DNA of 64,000 bases, from NCBI GenBank assembly GCA_963576475.1, contig OY754972.1, forward strand, positions 11,119,062 to 11,183,061, given 5' to 3'. The position numbers and the translations under genes were made by a program. This document shows positions 28,824 to 40,224 of the stretch, one piece after another; positions within the stretch are counted from its first letter, which is position 1; every line of letters begins with the position of its first letter. The DNA is from Molanna angustata. Lineage: Eukaryota > Arthropoda > Insecta > Trichoptera > Molannidae. The notes under the pieces were generated by a model. The model had not been told where the DNA came from. It did not search any database and saw only the letters and a program-made list of their open reading frames with translations.

Positions 28824-29084
28824 TACACTTTATTATAAGAATACAGTAAATTGATATATAAAGGTAGAATTACAATAATAATATATTATTATGAACGCAA
28901 AGTGAGAGCACTATAATCAATTAATAATCGATCAATCGGAGAGCGCCTTACACTTAACACTCGTTTATATGTACAAATATCCACTAAATTTACCGAAGAA
29001 TACTGAACTCCTGGATCGTACATACTCGTAAAATACCAATTCCTATAGGCTATACTGATAGAATATACTGAGGCGCAATATCAG

Positions 29085-29285
29085 TATATTACAGGATTCT
29101 TATCAATATATTACATCGTCGAAGGAATGATTGATGGGGGTAACTGAAGAGGTCACCCCAGAAACAACTATATAGACCAGATAATCGGTGACGGGCGCTG
29201 TAGCAGTTACAAAGAGATGAAGAGACTGGCGGACGATAGAGATAAGTGGAAAGATCGAGTGTTTGGTGCAGACCAATCCTAGGAT
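29085..29285 (+). pseudogene. LINE ORF2 C-terminal fragment
   Basis: After an internal stop, the plus-strand frame reads RGHPRNNYIDQIIGDGRCSS and then YKEMKRLADDRDKWKDRVFG before a stop. GRPR..YIDQI...G..SY.E.KR.A.DR..W is the known end of many RTE-type LINE proteins. The remainder of the element is missing, and the tail reads GAAGAAGAGAG. Confidence 0.65.
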
Positions 29286-30519
29286 TGTGACCCAGAAGAA
29301 GAGAGAACAGGATTCTTGCTAAAAAATACTTATAGTGTAAGAGATAGCAACGTAAAAAAACAATTAATTTTTTAATGGCTGGATTTTTTTGATATTTCCT
29401 TCCATATTGAAGTCTGGCACCTGGGAGTGGTTGCGTTTATCAGTGACAAAAATGATTCGTCGGAAGCGTTGCTACTTATCTTTCGGACTGTTAATTTCAA
29501 ATATTAATTATTTGAAGGATTACAAAATATAAATATCGGATTCGTTGCAAAATTGTCATTCGACCACAGAGTAAAGAATCTGTGCATAACACTTATTTTC
29601 TTCAGTTTCAATCTGTGTTTGGTGAAAGCAAAGCGATACATCTCTTCCTCCTCTAAGTCTCGTTTAGGAGTTACGGTCCATGTCGTGGCACACTTGTTTC
29701 AAATAATCCAAGCGAACACGCCCTCTGCCAGACGATGCTTCTAACAGTCTCTCTAATGCATTGTTCAGGATATCTTTGTGTCGTGTCGCGACACGATGCC
29801 TTAATTTGCACTTAACGATACAATTTTAAAATTTTACATTAGACTGAACGATTCGTTACATTGAACGAAATTCACCATTACTAATGAATCTGTTGTTGAT
29901 CTAGAGACGACGCGCAGCAGAGTCGTAGACCGGTTCTCAGGCGGGAAGCTGCGGTCAAAGAGCCGTACCAGGCACAGGTCTGCACCGACACGACACAACA
30001 CTATATTACTAAGTACATAGTTTGTAGGTACATACCATGAAACACAGGTGACGCTGGCTACCTCTGTGTGCCATTTAATGCTGCATTGTTTTACTGCGAA
30101 TCACTACAAGGAAACTATTCCGATTCGTTTAACGATAATATAATAAAAGAAACTCATAAAATTACGACATCAACTATTCATGCAATCCTGCGAATTCCTA
30201 ATCAGGCATGACAAGTACATTTTTAATGCATTTCTAAAGAATGTTGTAGTTACATTATTTCCTGAATTAGCTGATTTTTTAGTAATTCACATCTCCGATA
30301 GATCCCTTTGTTGGGAATTTGTTTAAATCACTATTTTGAGTACCTACTTACTTAACGTTCAAATTTTTCGAGGCAAATCAAAATATATGCGGGTGTCTAT
30401 CATTGGTCAAAGGTGTTTATTATATTGCAATATTAAACGCTTGATTCATATTTTTTACGTAACATATTTTGAAGAAATAATTAACTCAGTCTCATATGCC
30501 AACATATATAATTGAACCA
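29286..30519. other. Spacer, nothing recognised
   Basis: GC-richer patches near 29640-30000 lack a long frame and were not assigned. Confidence 0.45.
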
Positions 30520-30728
30520 ATCGCTATTGGAATCACTCAGTCCACATATAGGGACTGAAAACGACCCCTTAACAAAAGTCGAATTGAGCGAAAAATATAT
30601 GCACATAGCACAAAAAGTAGCCGACGGAATAAAGTAAAAAATACATCTTAGCACCATGGTGCAAAGAAGAAAATCAACATATGTGAATAGAAGATTCACG
30701 ACTGTGGACCGTCATCGACTTCAGATCT
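30520..30728 (+). repeat. Interspersed repeat X, copy 1
   Basis: It shares a scaffold with 48545-48760 (plus) and 59140-59320 (minus): CATATAGGGACTG...CGACCCCTT near one end, GCACAAAAAGTAGC in the middle, and GATTCACGACTGTGGACCGTCATCGACTTCAGATC at the other. Family unknown. Confidence 0.75.
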
Positions 30729-30795
30729 TTATATTATGTTATCAGATAAATGACCAAATATTGGAAAATGATTCAATTTTTTTTATTGACAATAA

Positions 30796-31190
30796 CATCT
30801 CAATAGAGACGAAGTTGAGATATTATAGAAGAACCAGGAACTCAGGCACCTACAGGGCTTACGACCTGTCATCGGCAGGTTTACGTGATCACTTTATGTG
30901 CTTGCGCAACGTTCACCAATTATGCCTTTATTGAGTTCCCTTGTCAACGTAATTTTGGAAAGTTCTATATATTTGAATAATGTGTAAACATTTCACCTGA
31001 GTAATACGAAATTATATTATTGCCATCTATGAGGTAACGAAGAAACCTTTTTGTAACGCCATCTATTGAGAAGTACATTTATTTGTAAACAATGAAAGCA
31101 GCAGTCCTTGTAAATGAGGTGACGGTGTCTCGCACAGATGTCAGGTCGTAAGCCCTGTGTAGGTGCCTGAATTCCTGGTTCTTCTATATA
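30796..31190. mobile_element. Foldback MITE M, nearly full copy
   Basis: It starts ACATCTCAATAGAGACGAAG and runs through AGAACCAGGAACTCAGGCAC and GGGCTTACGACCTGTCATCG to the inverted right side GGTCGTAAGCCCTGTGTAGG and CTGGTTCTTCTATA. The right end is shorter than in 16554-16976. Confidence 0.85.
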
Positions 31191-31684
31191 TTCGATGATT
31201 GAAATCCTTCGTTGATGTCATTCCAAATAAATGCTCTTTCGTGGTGAAGTTGCCCGTAAAAAACGAATAGTTAATAAAATGCTATGAAAAAATAAGGAAA
31301 ATAAACACTAACAGTGTTATTTATAAAAATTCCTTTAAACATAGTTTCTCGGTTTGATTGAACCCGGATCAAAGTGTTATTTTACATTCGACTGAAAACT
31401 TATTTATAAAAATATTTGAATCGCAGTGCAGTTGAACTCGATTTCGAGCTCCATTTCATACGACAGCAACGAATTTAGTTTTGTTATGTTGGTTTTCATG
31501 ACCACGGAACAGTGCGCGGCACGTGTGCGCCACGTGATATTTCTGTTAAAATCTAGCTATTGCACTTTTTGACATTTGATATTTTTGTTTACGTTCATCG
31601 TAAAACAATAATTAATTGATAAATAGCTTGAATTCGTACTTTGAGCTGCGAAATACAAGAAGCCATGGGTATATTTGGGTATAT
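31191..31684. other. Spacer upstream of a LINE
   Basis: No supported feature. Confidence 0.45.
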
Positions 31685-32471
31685 ATGGGTATATAAGCTA
31701 TTTGAATGGTGTCAGTGTAACAAACTTTCTCTCAATGCAAATAAGTGTCAAGTAATAAGGTTTTATAAAATAAAAAATCCCCTGGTTTATGATTATGATA
31801 TAGACTTGATACAATTAACTTCAGTAGATGAAATAAACGATTTAGGTGTCATTTTTGATTCGAAACTTTCTTTTACTTGTCATATTACTAACATAGTAAA
31901 CAGAGCTGTAAAGATCTTAGGGTTTATAATACGTATCACAAAAAAGTTTACAGATACATATAGTATTCGCTTGTTATACATATCACTTGTAAGGAGCATT
32001 TTGGAATATAATTCAACAATTTGGTCACCATATTATAATAATCAAGTTCAACTAATTGAAAAAGTACAACGAAAATTTCTTAGGTATATAAATTTTAAAA
32101 TGAACATACCCAGAGAACTAATGGATTATAATCTCACTATGCAATGGACTAATTTAACAAAGTTATCTGACCGTAGAATAATTTTTGATTTAATTACATT
32201 ACACAAAATGGTACATTCGAGTTTTGACAGCCCTGCTCTTATTGAACAAATTACATACCATGCGCCAAATCGTTCTAACAGGCAAACGGTACCTTTTTAC
32301 TATTCTAACACACGTACACTGCAACAATATTACTCGCCAATAGGACGGCTTCATTATTTGGGTAATGCATACTCTGGTCTAGGCGATATTTATTACTTGT
32401 TATTGACAAAATATAGAAACTTATTGCATCAATATTTCTTGATGCAAAATGTCAATTTTATTTCCCTTTAA
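31641..32471 (+). CDS. LINE reverse transcriptase, C-terminal 250 residues
   Basis: The frame is open for 276 codons; roughly the first 18 lie in flanking sequence. LINE-derived sequence starts near LFEWCQCNKLSLNANKCQVI, a motif just after the catalytic box in CR1/jockey-type reverse transcriptases. It continues with DLGVIFDSKLSFTCHI (the conserved LGV.FD..L.F..H block), YISLVRSILEYNSTIWSPYY (thumb-like S.LEY...W.P) and IEKVQRKFLRYI. The catalytic aspartates are absent, so the product could not function alone. The uninterrupted frame suggests a fairly young insertion. Confidence 0.88.
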   Translation: MSCEIQEAMGIFGYIWVYKLFEWCQCNKLSLNANKCQVIRFYKIKNPLVYDYDIDLIQLTSVDEINDLGVIFDSKLSFTCHITNIVNRAVKILGFIIRITKKFTDTYSIRLLYISLVRSILEYNSTIWSPYYNNQVQLIEKVQRKFLRYINFKMNIPRELMDYNLTMQWTNLTKLSDRRIIFDLITLHKMVHSSFDSPALIEQITYHAPNRSNRQTVPFYYSNTRTLQQYYSPIGRLHYLGNAYSGLGDIYYLLLTKYRNLLHQYFLMQNVNFISL

Positions 32472-32850
32472 GATGTTATTATTATTTTATCAATTACTCT
32501 TTTATTTTGAATTTATATTTAGTTTCATGGCTTATTTTTCAACTGTTTTTATGTTTCATTCTTATTTAATGACACTTTTGAATTAACTTTATACCTAGGT
32601 ATATAATTTATATATGCTATTTTTGTTTCTTTTTGTTTTTGATATTTGTTTCTTAAAAAATGTTTATATATAATATGCAAAAAATGTTCTGGTAGATATT
32701 TCGTACATTTATACATCTCTTTTTGTTTTATTTTATAATATTATTGTATGTATGTATTAAACGTGTTTATACTAGTTTATTTTGTATGTACTTGTAAAAG
32801 GCTATTTAGCCGTTGATGAAAAAAAAATAAAAAAAAATAATAATAATATG
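31685..32850 (+). mobile_element. 5'-truncated CR1/jockey-like LINE
   Basis: The insertion holds the end of ORF2, about 330 bases of untranslated sequence, a 3' hairpin GGCTATTTAGCC and an A-rich tail with AATAAA-like and AAT repeats. The 5' break falls just after where the catalytic YADD box would be. No clear target-site duplication was found. Confidence 0.85.
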
Positions 32851-33044
32851 AAGTATAGGTATTAAGTTCAATTCTATAGCTTATTGAACTAAAATAGGAA
32901 CGTTCCAAAATTTATGAAATGAGATCATTTGAACTTAATTTCGTATTATGTAACAAAATTAGTGTACCATAGATAGTAATTTGAACTCAAATTGTCTATG
33001 GCGCAGACTACGCATGCGTACTACGCACTGATCGGCCATGTTTA

Positions 33045-33850
33045 TTTGGTGACAGGAAAATTATTCGAAAAACAATTATTCGAATGCTCAATTTTACGAA
33101 TGGCAATTATTCGAATCACATTTTTTCGAAAAACAATTTTCCGAATACACAATTATCAGAATTTACAACTGTTCGAATTTTTATGACGTCATGTTGGTAG
33201 TATTGTGAGAGGAATAAACCATAGATTTTTATTATAATATACTAGATGTCGTAGTTAGCAAATTTTGTATGAATCGAAAACAAATGACTCACTTTTTGCA
33301 CGGAGTACTACATCTACATAGTATATTATGTTTAATAAAAATCTATGGAATGAACAACATGGCGACGCACCGCGCTGTCAGATATCCTAGGATGTACACC
33401 TATTTTTTAAATTAAACCTACAAAACTTTGGTAAAAATAGGTTGGTTAGGTTTGTTTGCAGATATAAATGCGACTGGCATGAGCCAGTTGCATTATAACT
33501 AGATATGGTGTGAATACTAGATAAACATAAACTGGTGTACTAACTAGGCTATCCCGCGCTGTCAAACATCAGTTATTAAAAATGTGCAATCATACGTACC
33601 CAACAATAATACAACTAGTACCTAATAATAGTCTTCATAGAATATATTTTACTGACAACAAATATGTCAAAGGAGGCAACATAATGACACAAAAATATAT
33701 TAAATTCGGTTAATTGGTTTTCCAACAAATGTTAGTTCGAATAATTTGCTTTCGGACAATTGTCATTCTGATAACTGATTTTCGAAAAATTGTTATTCGT
33801 ACAATTGCGCATTCGAACAATTATGTTTCGAAGAATTTTCATGTAATCGA
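33045..33850. mobile_element. Foldback element with TTCGAAAAACAATT-type repeats, copy 1
   Basis: The left end GGTGACAGGAAAATTATTCG begins about 140 bases of imperfect, short repeats (ATTCGAAAAACAATTATTCG). The right part (33715-33845) has the complementary orientation (TTTTCGAAAAATTGTTATTC) and ends AATTTTCATGTAATCG, a decayed complement of the left end. A short MITE and unrelated sequence lie between. The second copy is at 40640-41335, whose right end is TTTTTCCTGTCACCG. Confidence 0.65.
33219..33348. mobile_element. 130-bp MITE nested in the foldback element
   Basis: CCATAGATTTTTATTATAAT and the complement of TAATAAAAATCTATGG form terminal inverted repeats of about 27 bp with a small indel (TAATATACTA / TAGTATATTATG). 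No coding sequence. Confidence 0.75.
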
Positions 33851-34477
33851 TTATTTATGTCATGTCGCCGTGATGTTGCCTAATCTAACATTTCTATTGA
33901 TCTGCATTGATATTCTTTGGTTTTTACTTTCAACATAACGCAACACGTGTAAATTATCCACTTTTTTTTCATGTACAACTGATGTTTTTTAAGTAACTAA
34001 AATACCATGGAATAGCGTGTACCGAAATAATTAGTACGCTTCCAATCGGGTGTGAAATAAATTTAGGAACGTTTTGACAGTTGCTTCGACTAAAATGTGG
34101 TTATAGAATATGGAATTGAACTAATTCGTGAGTTACTTGGAATAAGAACGTTCCAAAATACAGATGATTTAATGAGATTTTCTACCTTGATATAAAGCCA
34201 AAATAATAATATAAAGATACTTGGACACGCTTGGATTCGCATGACTAATTTTGCATATTAAATGAAAATTGCTTTAAATCACATTATTGACTTCATCATC
34301 ATGATGAATTATACTTACACAAAATCAAATAACATTGTGGATTATAGGAATATGAAATTTGAATACACGTGTACATTTATGAGATATTATTTGAAAAATT
34401 AATAATTTTTACACAACGTAGATTCTTTTACAAGTTTTATTCAATGGGAAAAAGATTAGAAGAAATTTATTGTCATT
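33851..34477. other. Spacer, nothing recognised
   Basis: No supported feature. Confidence 0.45.
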
Positions 34478-34870
34478 TAAAACGTGTGGATTGTGACCAA
34501 CGCTATACTCATCACGTCACTCCACAATGTATTCTAATTATGTACGGAAAATTTAGCAATTTCATGAAATGAGTTTGTTGAATAGTTTTTTATTCAAATA
34601 TTTTACTACGAAAACTTGATAATTCCTCAACGCCATTTTATAAAAGTGCTGTGACTTTTAAGAAATTTGAAAATAAGAAGATAGATAAAGTAGAATAAAC
34701 ACGCCGTGCGCAGTATATAGTACATAGCACACACACAGACACATTGTGATGAAACTTTCAGAATACAATATCAGTAGGTATGATACTAGTTGATAATATG
34801 CAATAAAAAAATAACCTTATAAATAGGGAATTCATAGCTCCCCGCTATATCTATTGAGGTAGTGAGGAGT
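34478..34870 (+). repeat. Interspersed repeat Z, copy 2
   Basis: GTGGATTGTGACCAACGCTA, CGCCATTTTATAAAAGTG, GAATAAACACGCCGTGCGCA and GATGAAACTTTCAGAATACA occur in the same order as in copies 1 and 3. The segment around AATGGGGTCTAAG is deleted here. Confidence 0.85.
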
Positions 34871-35039
34871 AACAATGGGTTTGTTAATATCTCGCTGATT
34901 GGAAGCTAGGAGGAGTATGCATCCATTTGGCAGGGCAGTCGCTAAGCGCTGGGCCGCCACAGTTCCAATTGTAATGTATGCGATTGAAATTCAGGTATGA
35001 TCACTGAGACGTACAATATGTTCGAAAACTATATGATTA

Positions 35040-35240
35040 CCATTGTAACCCGTAAGAGCTGGGTAATAGAAAATACAAGAACAATAATAAAATCTCACAT
35101 AGTTCAGCAATGCAGTCGTTCACCAAATTTGAATGTTTTATAAGATAATGCATATCCGCACACCAGTCGCTGATTAGGCAACATTGTGGGATCGTGTCGT
35201 TATTGTATGTATGAATAAGGAAATAATAGAATAAAAAAAC
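35040..35240 (+). repeat. Interspersed repeat Y, copy 1
   Basis: CCGTAAGAGCTGGGTAATAG, CACATAGTTCAGCAATG, CCGCACACCAGTCGCTG and CACATTGTGGGAT-like blocks also occur in order at 47840-48080 and in part at 59985-60125. Copies 1 and 2 both follow repeat Z, so Z and Y may be one longer element. Confidence 0.8.
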
Positions 35241-35519
35241 TAATATGTATAGGTGATTCGACCATAAAAATAGGATACTCAACAATACATGACAAGTGAC
35301 TGTTTAAGAGTTAGAATAAGAACGAAACTAGATTAAGAAAGACATGGCACCACCATGTTAATGGAATATTTGAGAATAGATAAATTAGAAGTAAGAACTA
35401 GTTGCATGTAACACATGAGATTCAACTGTCGATGGCGAAAATATGTATAACTAGTGAACACCCGGCAAACTTCGTATTGCCTGTATAATTAAAAATTGTC
35501 CTCCATAACCACCCGTCGC

Positions 35520-36196
35520 TTCAGACTCTTCAATACCTCCCATCCCTTCAGTACTTCCCGTCCCTTCAGTACCTTCCGTCCCTTCAGTACCTCCCGTCCC
35601 TTCAGTACCTCCCTCAGTTACTCCCGTTCCTTCAGTTACTCCCGTCCCTTCAGTTACTCCCGTCCCTTCAGTTACTCCCGTCCCTTCAGTTACTCCCGTC
35701 CCTTCAGTTACTCCCGTCCCTTCAGTTACTCCCGTCCCTTCAGTTACTCCCGTCCCTTCAGTTACTCCCGTCCCTTCAGTTACTCCCGTCCCTTCAGTTA
35801 CTCCCGTCCCTTCAGTTACTCCCGTCCCTTCAGTTACTCCCGTCCCTTCAGTTACTCCCGTCCCTTCAGTTACTCCCGTCCCTTCAGTTACTCCCGTCCC
35901 TTCAGTTACTCCCGTCCCTTCAGTTACTCCCGTCCCTTCAGTTACTCCCGTCCCTTCAGTTACTCCCGTCCCTTCAGTTACTCCCGTCCCTTCAGTACCT
36001 TCCGTCTCTTCAGTACCTTCCGTCCCTTCAGTTACTCCCGTCCCTTCAGTTACTCCCGTCCCTTCAGTTACTCCCGTCCCTTCAGTTACTCCCGTCCCTT
36101 CAGTTACTCTTGTCCCTTCAGTTACTCCCGTCCCTTCATTACCTCCCGTCCCTTCATTACCTCCCGTCCCTTCATTACCTCCCGTCCCTTCAGTAG
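35520..36196 (+). repeat. 18-bp minisatellite, about 35 copies
   Basis: The unit is CAGTTACTCCCGTCCCTT, with flanking variants CAGTACCTCCCGTCCCTT and CATTACCTCCCGTCCCTT at the ends. The homogenised centre and variant edges indicate expansion from the middle. The giant inverted repeat carries short relatives. Confidence 0.97.
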
Positions 36197-36860
36197 GTCC
36201 CGGTCATACGCTCGACAATTCATCAAAGTTTCATTGAAATTGATTGAACGGTTCCAAGGATAGTCCACCTTCATCGGTAAAATGACCTGATACCCGATGA
36301 AGAAGAAGAAGAAGATTTTTTTTTTAATCCAGAAACCATCCCGGGCATACACTCGACAATTCATCAATGTTTCAATGAAATTGAATGAACGGTTACCTGG
36401 ATAGTCCACCTTCATCGGTAAAATGACCTGATACCCGACGAAGAAGAAGAAGAAGAAAAATTTTTTAATCCAGAAACTATCCCGGTCATACGCTCGACAA
36501 TTCACCAAAGTTTCATTGCAATCGGATGAACGACTCTCAGGATAGTCCACCATCATAGGTAAAAAGACCTGATTCCCGATGAAGAAGAAGAAGAAGAAAA
36601 TATTTTAAATTCAGAAATTATCCCGGGCATACGTTCGACAATTCACCAAAGTTTAATTGCAATCGGATGAACGGTTCCCAGGATAGTCCACCTTCATAGG
36701 TAAAATGACCTAAAACTCGACGAAGAAGAAGAAGAAGTTAAAATTTTTTGATCCAGAAACCATCCCTGGTATACTCTCGACAGTTCACCAAAGTTTCATC
36801 GCAATCGGATGAGGATTTAGGAGCGCATTCAACACATACATAGATACATAGATACATACA
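36197..36860 (+). repeat. 141-bp tandem repeat, five copies
   Basis: CTCGACAATT recurs at 36211, 36352 and 36493, with decayed equivalents near 36632 and 36774, giving a period of 140-142 bp. Each unit holds CCAGAAACCATCCCGG, AAAGTTTCATTGCAATCGGA, AGGATAGTCCACCTTCAT and GACGAAGAAGAAGAAG. Confidence 0.95.
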
Positions 36861-36968
36861 TAGATACATACATAGATACATACAAACATTCAAATTTATA
36901 ATATAGATTGAAGAATACGTACCAAACTATAAACACAAATTTATAAATATTTTAAGATATTTTATTTT

Positions 36969-38030
36969 CCAACTGTCGATTTGTTCAGGAGAACTTTGTT
37001 CTCTTAACATATCGACAATGTATCAAGCCAGAATACGCGAGAATTGTATGAAGAGGTCTACTTTTTTCACGGCTTTTCCAACTTTGAAGTCAAAAAACAC
37101 CAACTTAGAGGCTTCGCAGCATATATGTTAATAGTTTGATACTTCATCTCTAAACATACAATATACATATACCATCATGCTGTTTTCATATTCCGGGTAG
37201 GAAAAAAAGACTGACCTCCATACTATCCTATCTTGACTACCTAGGTACATGTGTTGTATAGAAAACTAAATATCATAAAATAATAAATAATTTGTATTTA
37301 TGGGTTTGGTACTTATTCTTCAACTATACATACTATCGCTGTCGACAGTTGGATCTCATGTGTTACATGCAACTAGTCTATATAAAAAATGTTGGTATGT
37401 ATGTCAGGATAGTTAAGTATGGAGGTCAGTTTTTTTTCTACCCAGAATATGAAACTGTATGTTAGAGATTAAGTATAGAACTATTAAGTCTCCGTAGAGA
37501 TTGTGTAGTGTATACTGCCATACAAATTGTATGAAACGATGTCGTCACTAAATTCAAATTTTATAAAAATTGTTAAAAAGAGTTTGTTCATATTTTTATA
37601 TAAAATTAAATAATCTAGTTGGGATGTTTCGGTTTTTTGTTTTGTAGGCCTATAAATATAATACTTACATATATAAAAAAAAAACAAAAAATATAGAAAG
37701 AGATACACATTAAGTAAAAACATATTTCCCTTTACCAGAGTGTGAGCAAAATGTATAATGAAATTTTGGGCTCTGTAAATTTAGCGGATCAAAAATTATA
37801 ATGGGGGATGGACACACACACACACAGACACACTAAATGTTCTACTCCGAATTCTGAGTATATCCACATACATAGAAAATATGCGAAGTCTCTAAGGTGG
37901 TGTTTTTTGGCTTCAAAGTTGAAAAAAACCACAAAATATATAGCCCCTGCATACAAATCTCCCTATCTTGGCTTGATACTTTGTCGATATGTTGAGAGAA
38001 ATAAATTCTCTTGAATGAATCGACAATTGG
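36969..38030. mobile_element. 1.06-kb foldback element, nested inverted repeats
   Basis: The outer arms (about 36969-37133 and 37866-38030) start CCAACTGTCGATT and CCAATTGTCGATT and match through AACATATCGACAA, GTATCAAGCC, CAACTTTGAAG and AGGCTTCGCA. A second inverted pair lies inside (about 37195-37235 and 37390-37440, CCATACTATCCTATCTTGAC). No transposase. Its right end is 10 bases from MITE K copy 2. Confidence 0.82.
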
Positions 38031-38040
38031 ATAACAGGGA

Positions 38041-38222
38041 GGTATGTCTGGTTCGACCGGCGAAATCAAAACCCTAGTGATTACCCATATCATGGATATA
38101 ATTATAATATGGAGTTCTACAATATCTTTAGATATTATAGAACTCCATACGATAATTATATCCATGATATGGGTTATCACTGGGGTTTTGATTTCGCCGG
38201 TCGAACCAGTCTTGCCCCCCAG
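38041..38222. mobile_element. Palindromic MITE K, copy 2
   Basis: This is the best-preserved copy. GGTATGTCTGGTTCGACCGG and the complement of CCGGTCGAACCAGTCTTGCC define the ends. The arms pair through GATATAATTATAATATGGAG, with a centre near ATATCTTTAGATATTATAG. Confidence 0.93.
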
Positions 38223-38548
38223 AAGAACGTGTATAAGAAAATGTTTACAAGGACAATATATTATTTTCCGGTTGAGATGGTTTATTTCGAGACGCTTAAT
38301 ATAGGGTAATGCTAATAGGGTTATGATTATATATATGGGTCATCCCAATAACCCTAAAGAGATTATCCCCTTGATCAAGGCTTTGGGATTATGGTCAGTC
38401 CAAATGACTGTGAAGACTAAGAAAATAAGTAGGTATGTAGTGCTAATATACCATCCGTGTTTACAAAGATATTTTGGAAAAAAAACGATCAAATGTGTAT
38501 TTCAATAAAATATATTATATAGTAATAAAGATATAAAATATATTAAAT
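38223..38548. other. Spacer, nothing recognised
   Basis: No supported feature. Confidence 0.45.
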
Positions 38549-38601
38549 AGTACTTTATCAACTCCCTGAATGATGAAAGGCGGAAAAGGTGGAATGAAGC
38601 T

Positions 38602-40224
38602 ATGGAAAATATGAGCTACACTCACTCGAGCCGAAAGAGCTGGTCGCTGCTTCGCAAGCTGGGAGCCTCTCCCCCGGGAAAAAGAGAAGAAACAATCGAC
38701 GTAAACCGGATAGCGAATACCATATTTACAACATCCAACATTAAACCATCAAAGGAACAAAAAATAGAGGTGGGAAACTTACTGAGGGCAGAGCTCGGCG
38801 ACTGCACCGAGGACCACCCAATGGCTGGGGGGCTCACGGAGGGAGAGTTAAACCACGCTATGAAACATCTGAAGAAAGGAAAAGCTGCTGGTGCGGACGA
38901 CATCCTGCCTGAATTTATTATTTTCCTTGGCAAGAGAGCGAGAACTTGGCTTGTGACATTCTTTTCACTGGTCATGACTACAGGAAGGCTCCCAAAGGCA
39001 TGGCTGGAGGCTAAGGTAATAGCAGTGCTCAAACCAGGAAAACCGGCGCAAGACCCGAAAAGCTACAGGCCCATATCTCTTCTATCCGTAATCTTTAAGC
39101 TCTTCGAGAGAGTTTTGACGGGAAGACTCACACCCATAATAGAGAAACACCTACTACCGGAACAGGCGGGCTTTAGGGAGGGAAGAAGCACCTGCGAGCA
39201 AGTAGTTGCACTGACAACCCACATAGAGAACGGCTTTGAACAGGGAAGGAAGTCCGGACTTGTCCTCCTAGACCTAACGGCCGCTTACGACACCGTGTGG
39301 AAGAGGGGCTTATTGCTTAAGATGGCTAGAATTCTGAAATGCAGAAAAACCATCAAACTCTTGGACGCTATGATGACCAACAGGAGAATCACGGTGCATT
39401 TGAATGGAAATATTAGCAAACAAAAGATTCTGCAAAATGGACTTCCACAGGGCTCAGTGCTCTCCCCAGTACTGTTCAACCTATACACAGCAGACGTCCC
39501 AGAAACGAAAGCAAGAAAGTTCACATACGCGGATGACATGGCGATAGTGATGCAGGCAAACACATTTGAGGAGACGGAAGCCACCCTGAACGAGGACCTG
39601 ATAACTCTTGATGACTACTTTGAGCGCTGGCATCTGAGACTGAATCCCAGAAAGACCACAGCTATGGCCCTCCATCTCAACAACCAGCAAGCAAATAGGA
39701 CTCTAAATGTGTCCCTTAAAGGCGAAAGAATCCCAAATGAAGCCTGCCCACGATATCTTGGAGTAAAGCTGGACAGGTCCTTAACTTACAAACACCACCT
39801 CGAATCTGTACGAAATAAAATAAAATCCCGGAACAATATAATTTCAAAACTAGCCGGAACGTCCTGGGGTTGTGCAGCGCAGACGCTGAAAACATCAGCT
39901 ATGGCTCTAGTGTACAGCACTGCTGAATACTGCTCCCCGGCTTGGGCCAGAAGCTCGCACTGCAACAAGATAGACACAGAACTCAACAAGACTATGAGGA
40001 CGATCACCGGAACGGTGAGGCCTACCCCTCTCCCCTGGCTTCCAGTTCTGTCTAACATAGCCCCCCCTGAGCTTCGCAGATCCATGGCAACTGTTAACTT
40101 GATGGACAAGATAAGAAAGAACCCATCACTACCAGCTCATCAAGACATCTTCCAACATCCCGCCAGACGACTGAAGTCCAGAATAGACCAATATGGACCA
40201 TGGAAGATGTTAATTACAACATAA
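38602..40224 (+). CDS. LINE reverse transcriptase (ORF2), nearly intact
   Basis: The frame is open from about 38551; the ATG at 38602 is just the first methionine, because the real start was lost by 5' truncation. Domain order: linker (residues 1-100), fingers LKPGKPAQDPKSYRPISLLS, LPEQAGFREGRST, palm LVLLDLTAAYDTVW with aspartate 224, NGLPQGSVLSPVLFNLY, catalytic YADD at residues 309-312, HLRLNPRKT, and the YLGVKLDRSLTYKHHLE block. All three expected catalytic aspartates are present. The product would copy element RNA at a nicked target. The frame ends early because of a single frameshift between about 40150 and 40200; the true C-terminus continues in the next feature. Confidence 0.95.
   Translation: MENMSYTHSSRKSWSLLRKLGASPPGKREETIDVNRIANTIFTTSNIKPSKEQKIEVGNLLRAELGDCTEDHPMAGGLTEGELNHAMKHLKKGKAAGADDILPEFIIFLGKRARTWLVTFFSLVMTTGRLPKAWLEAKVIAVLKPGKPAQDPKSYRPISLLSVIFKLFERVLTGRLTPIIEKHLLPEQAGFREGRSTCEQVVALTTHIENGFEQGRKSGLVLLDLTAAYDTVWKRGLLLKMARILKCRKTIKLLDAMMTNRRITVHLNGNISKQKILQNGLPQGSVLSPVLFNLYTADVPETKARKFTYADDMAIVMQANTFEETEATLNEDLITLDDYFERWHLRLNPRKTTAMALHLNNQQANRTLNVSLKGERIPNEACPRYLGVKLDRSLTYKHHLESVRNKIKSRNNIISKLAGTSWGCAAQTLKTSAMALVYSTAEYCSPAWARSSHCNKIDTELNKTMRTITGTVRPTPLPWLPVLSNIAPPELRRSMATVNLMDKIRKNPSLPAHQDIFQHPARRLKSRIDQYGPWKMLITT

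Larger units (their letters stand above)
35450..36906 (+). mobile_element. ACTAGC-family element, near full length, minisatellite-rich
   Basis: It starts ACTAGTGAACACCCGGCAAA, resembling the arthropod repeat end ACTAGCTGACCCGGCAAAC as I remember it. It then has the 18-bp array, the 141-bp array and a final AGCGCATTCAACACATACAT followed by ATACATAGATAC repeats. Blocks TTTAAATCCAGAAACC, CTCGACAATTCACCAAAGTT and TAGGAGC are shared with the arms of the giant inverted repeat. The 255-codon frame over the 18-bp array (FSYSRP repeats) is not regarded as a gene. Confidence 0.75.
35398..37377. repeat. 1.98-kb segment bounded by 36-bp inverted repeats
   Basis: ACTAGTTGCATGTAACACAT plus 16 further bases at 35398-35433 match the complement of 37342-37377 at 35 of 36 positions. 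The segment contains the minisatellite-rich element and the left part of the foldback element at 36969-38030. The CAACTGTCGA end motif is shared with that element's termini. Confidence 0.85.

Noticed and set aside
35496..36263. 255-codon frame of FSYSRP repeats
   Set aside because: It is produced by the 18-bp minisatellite, whose period is a multiple of three. No start context, signal or conserved flanks.
36122..36556. Minus-strand 144-codon frame with 47-residue repeats
   Set aside because: The repeat is the 141-bp tandem array translated; no family resemblance and poly-Phe runs from GAA repeats.
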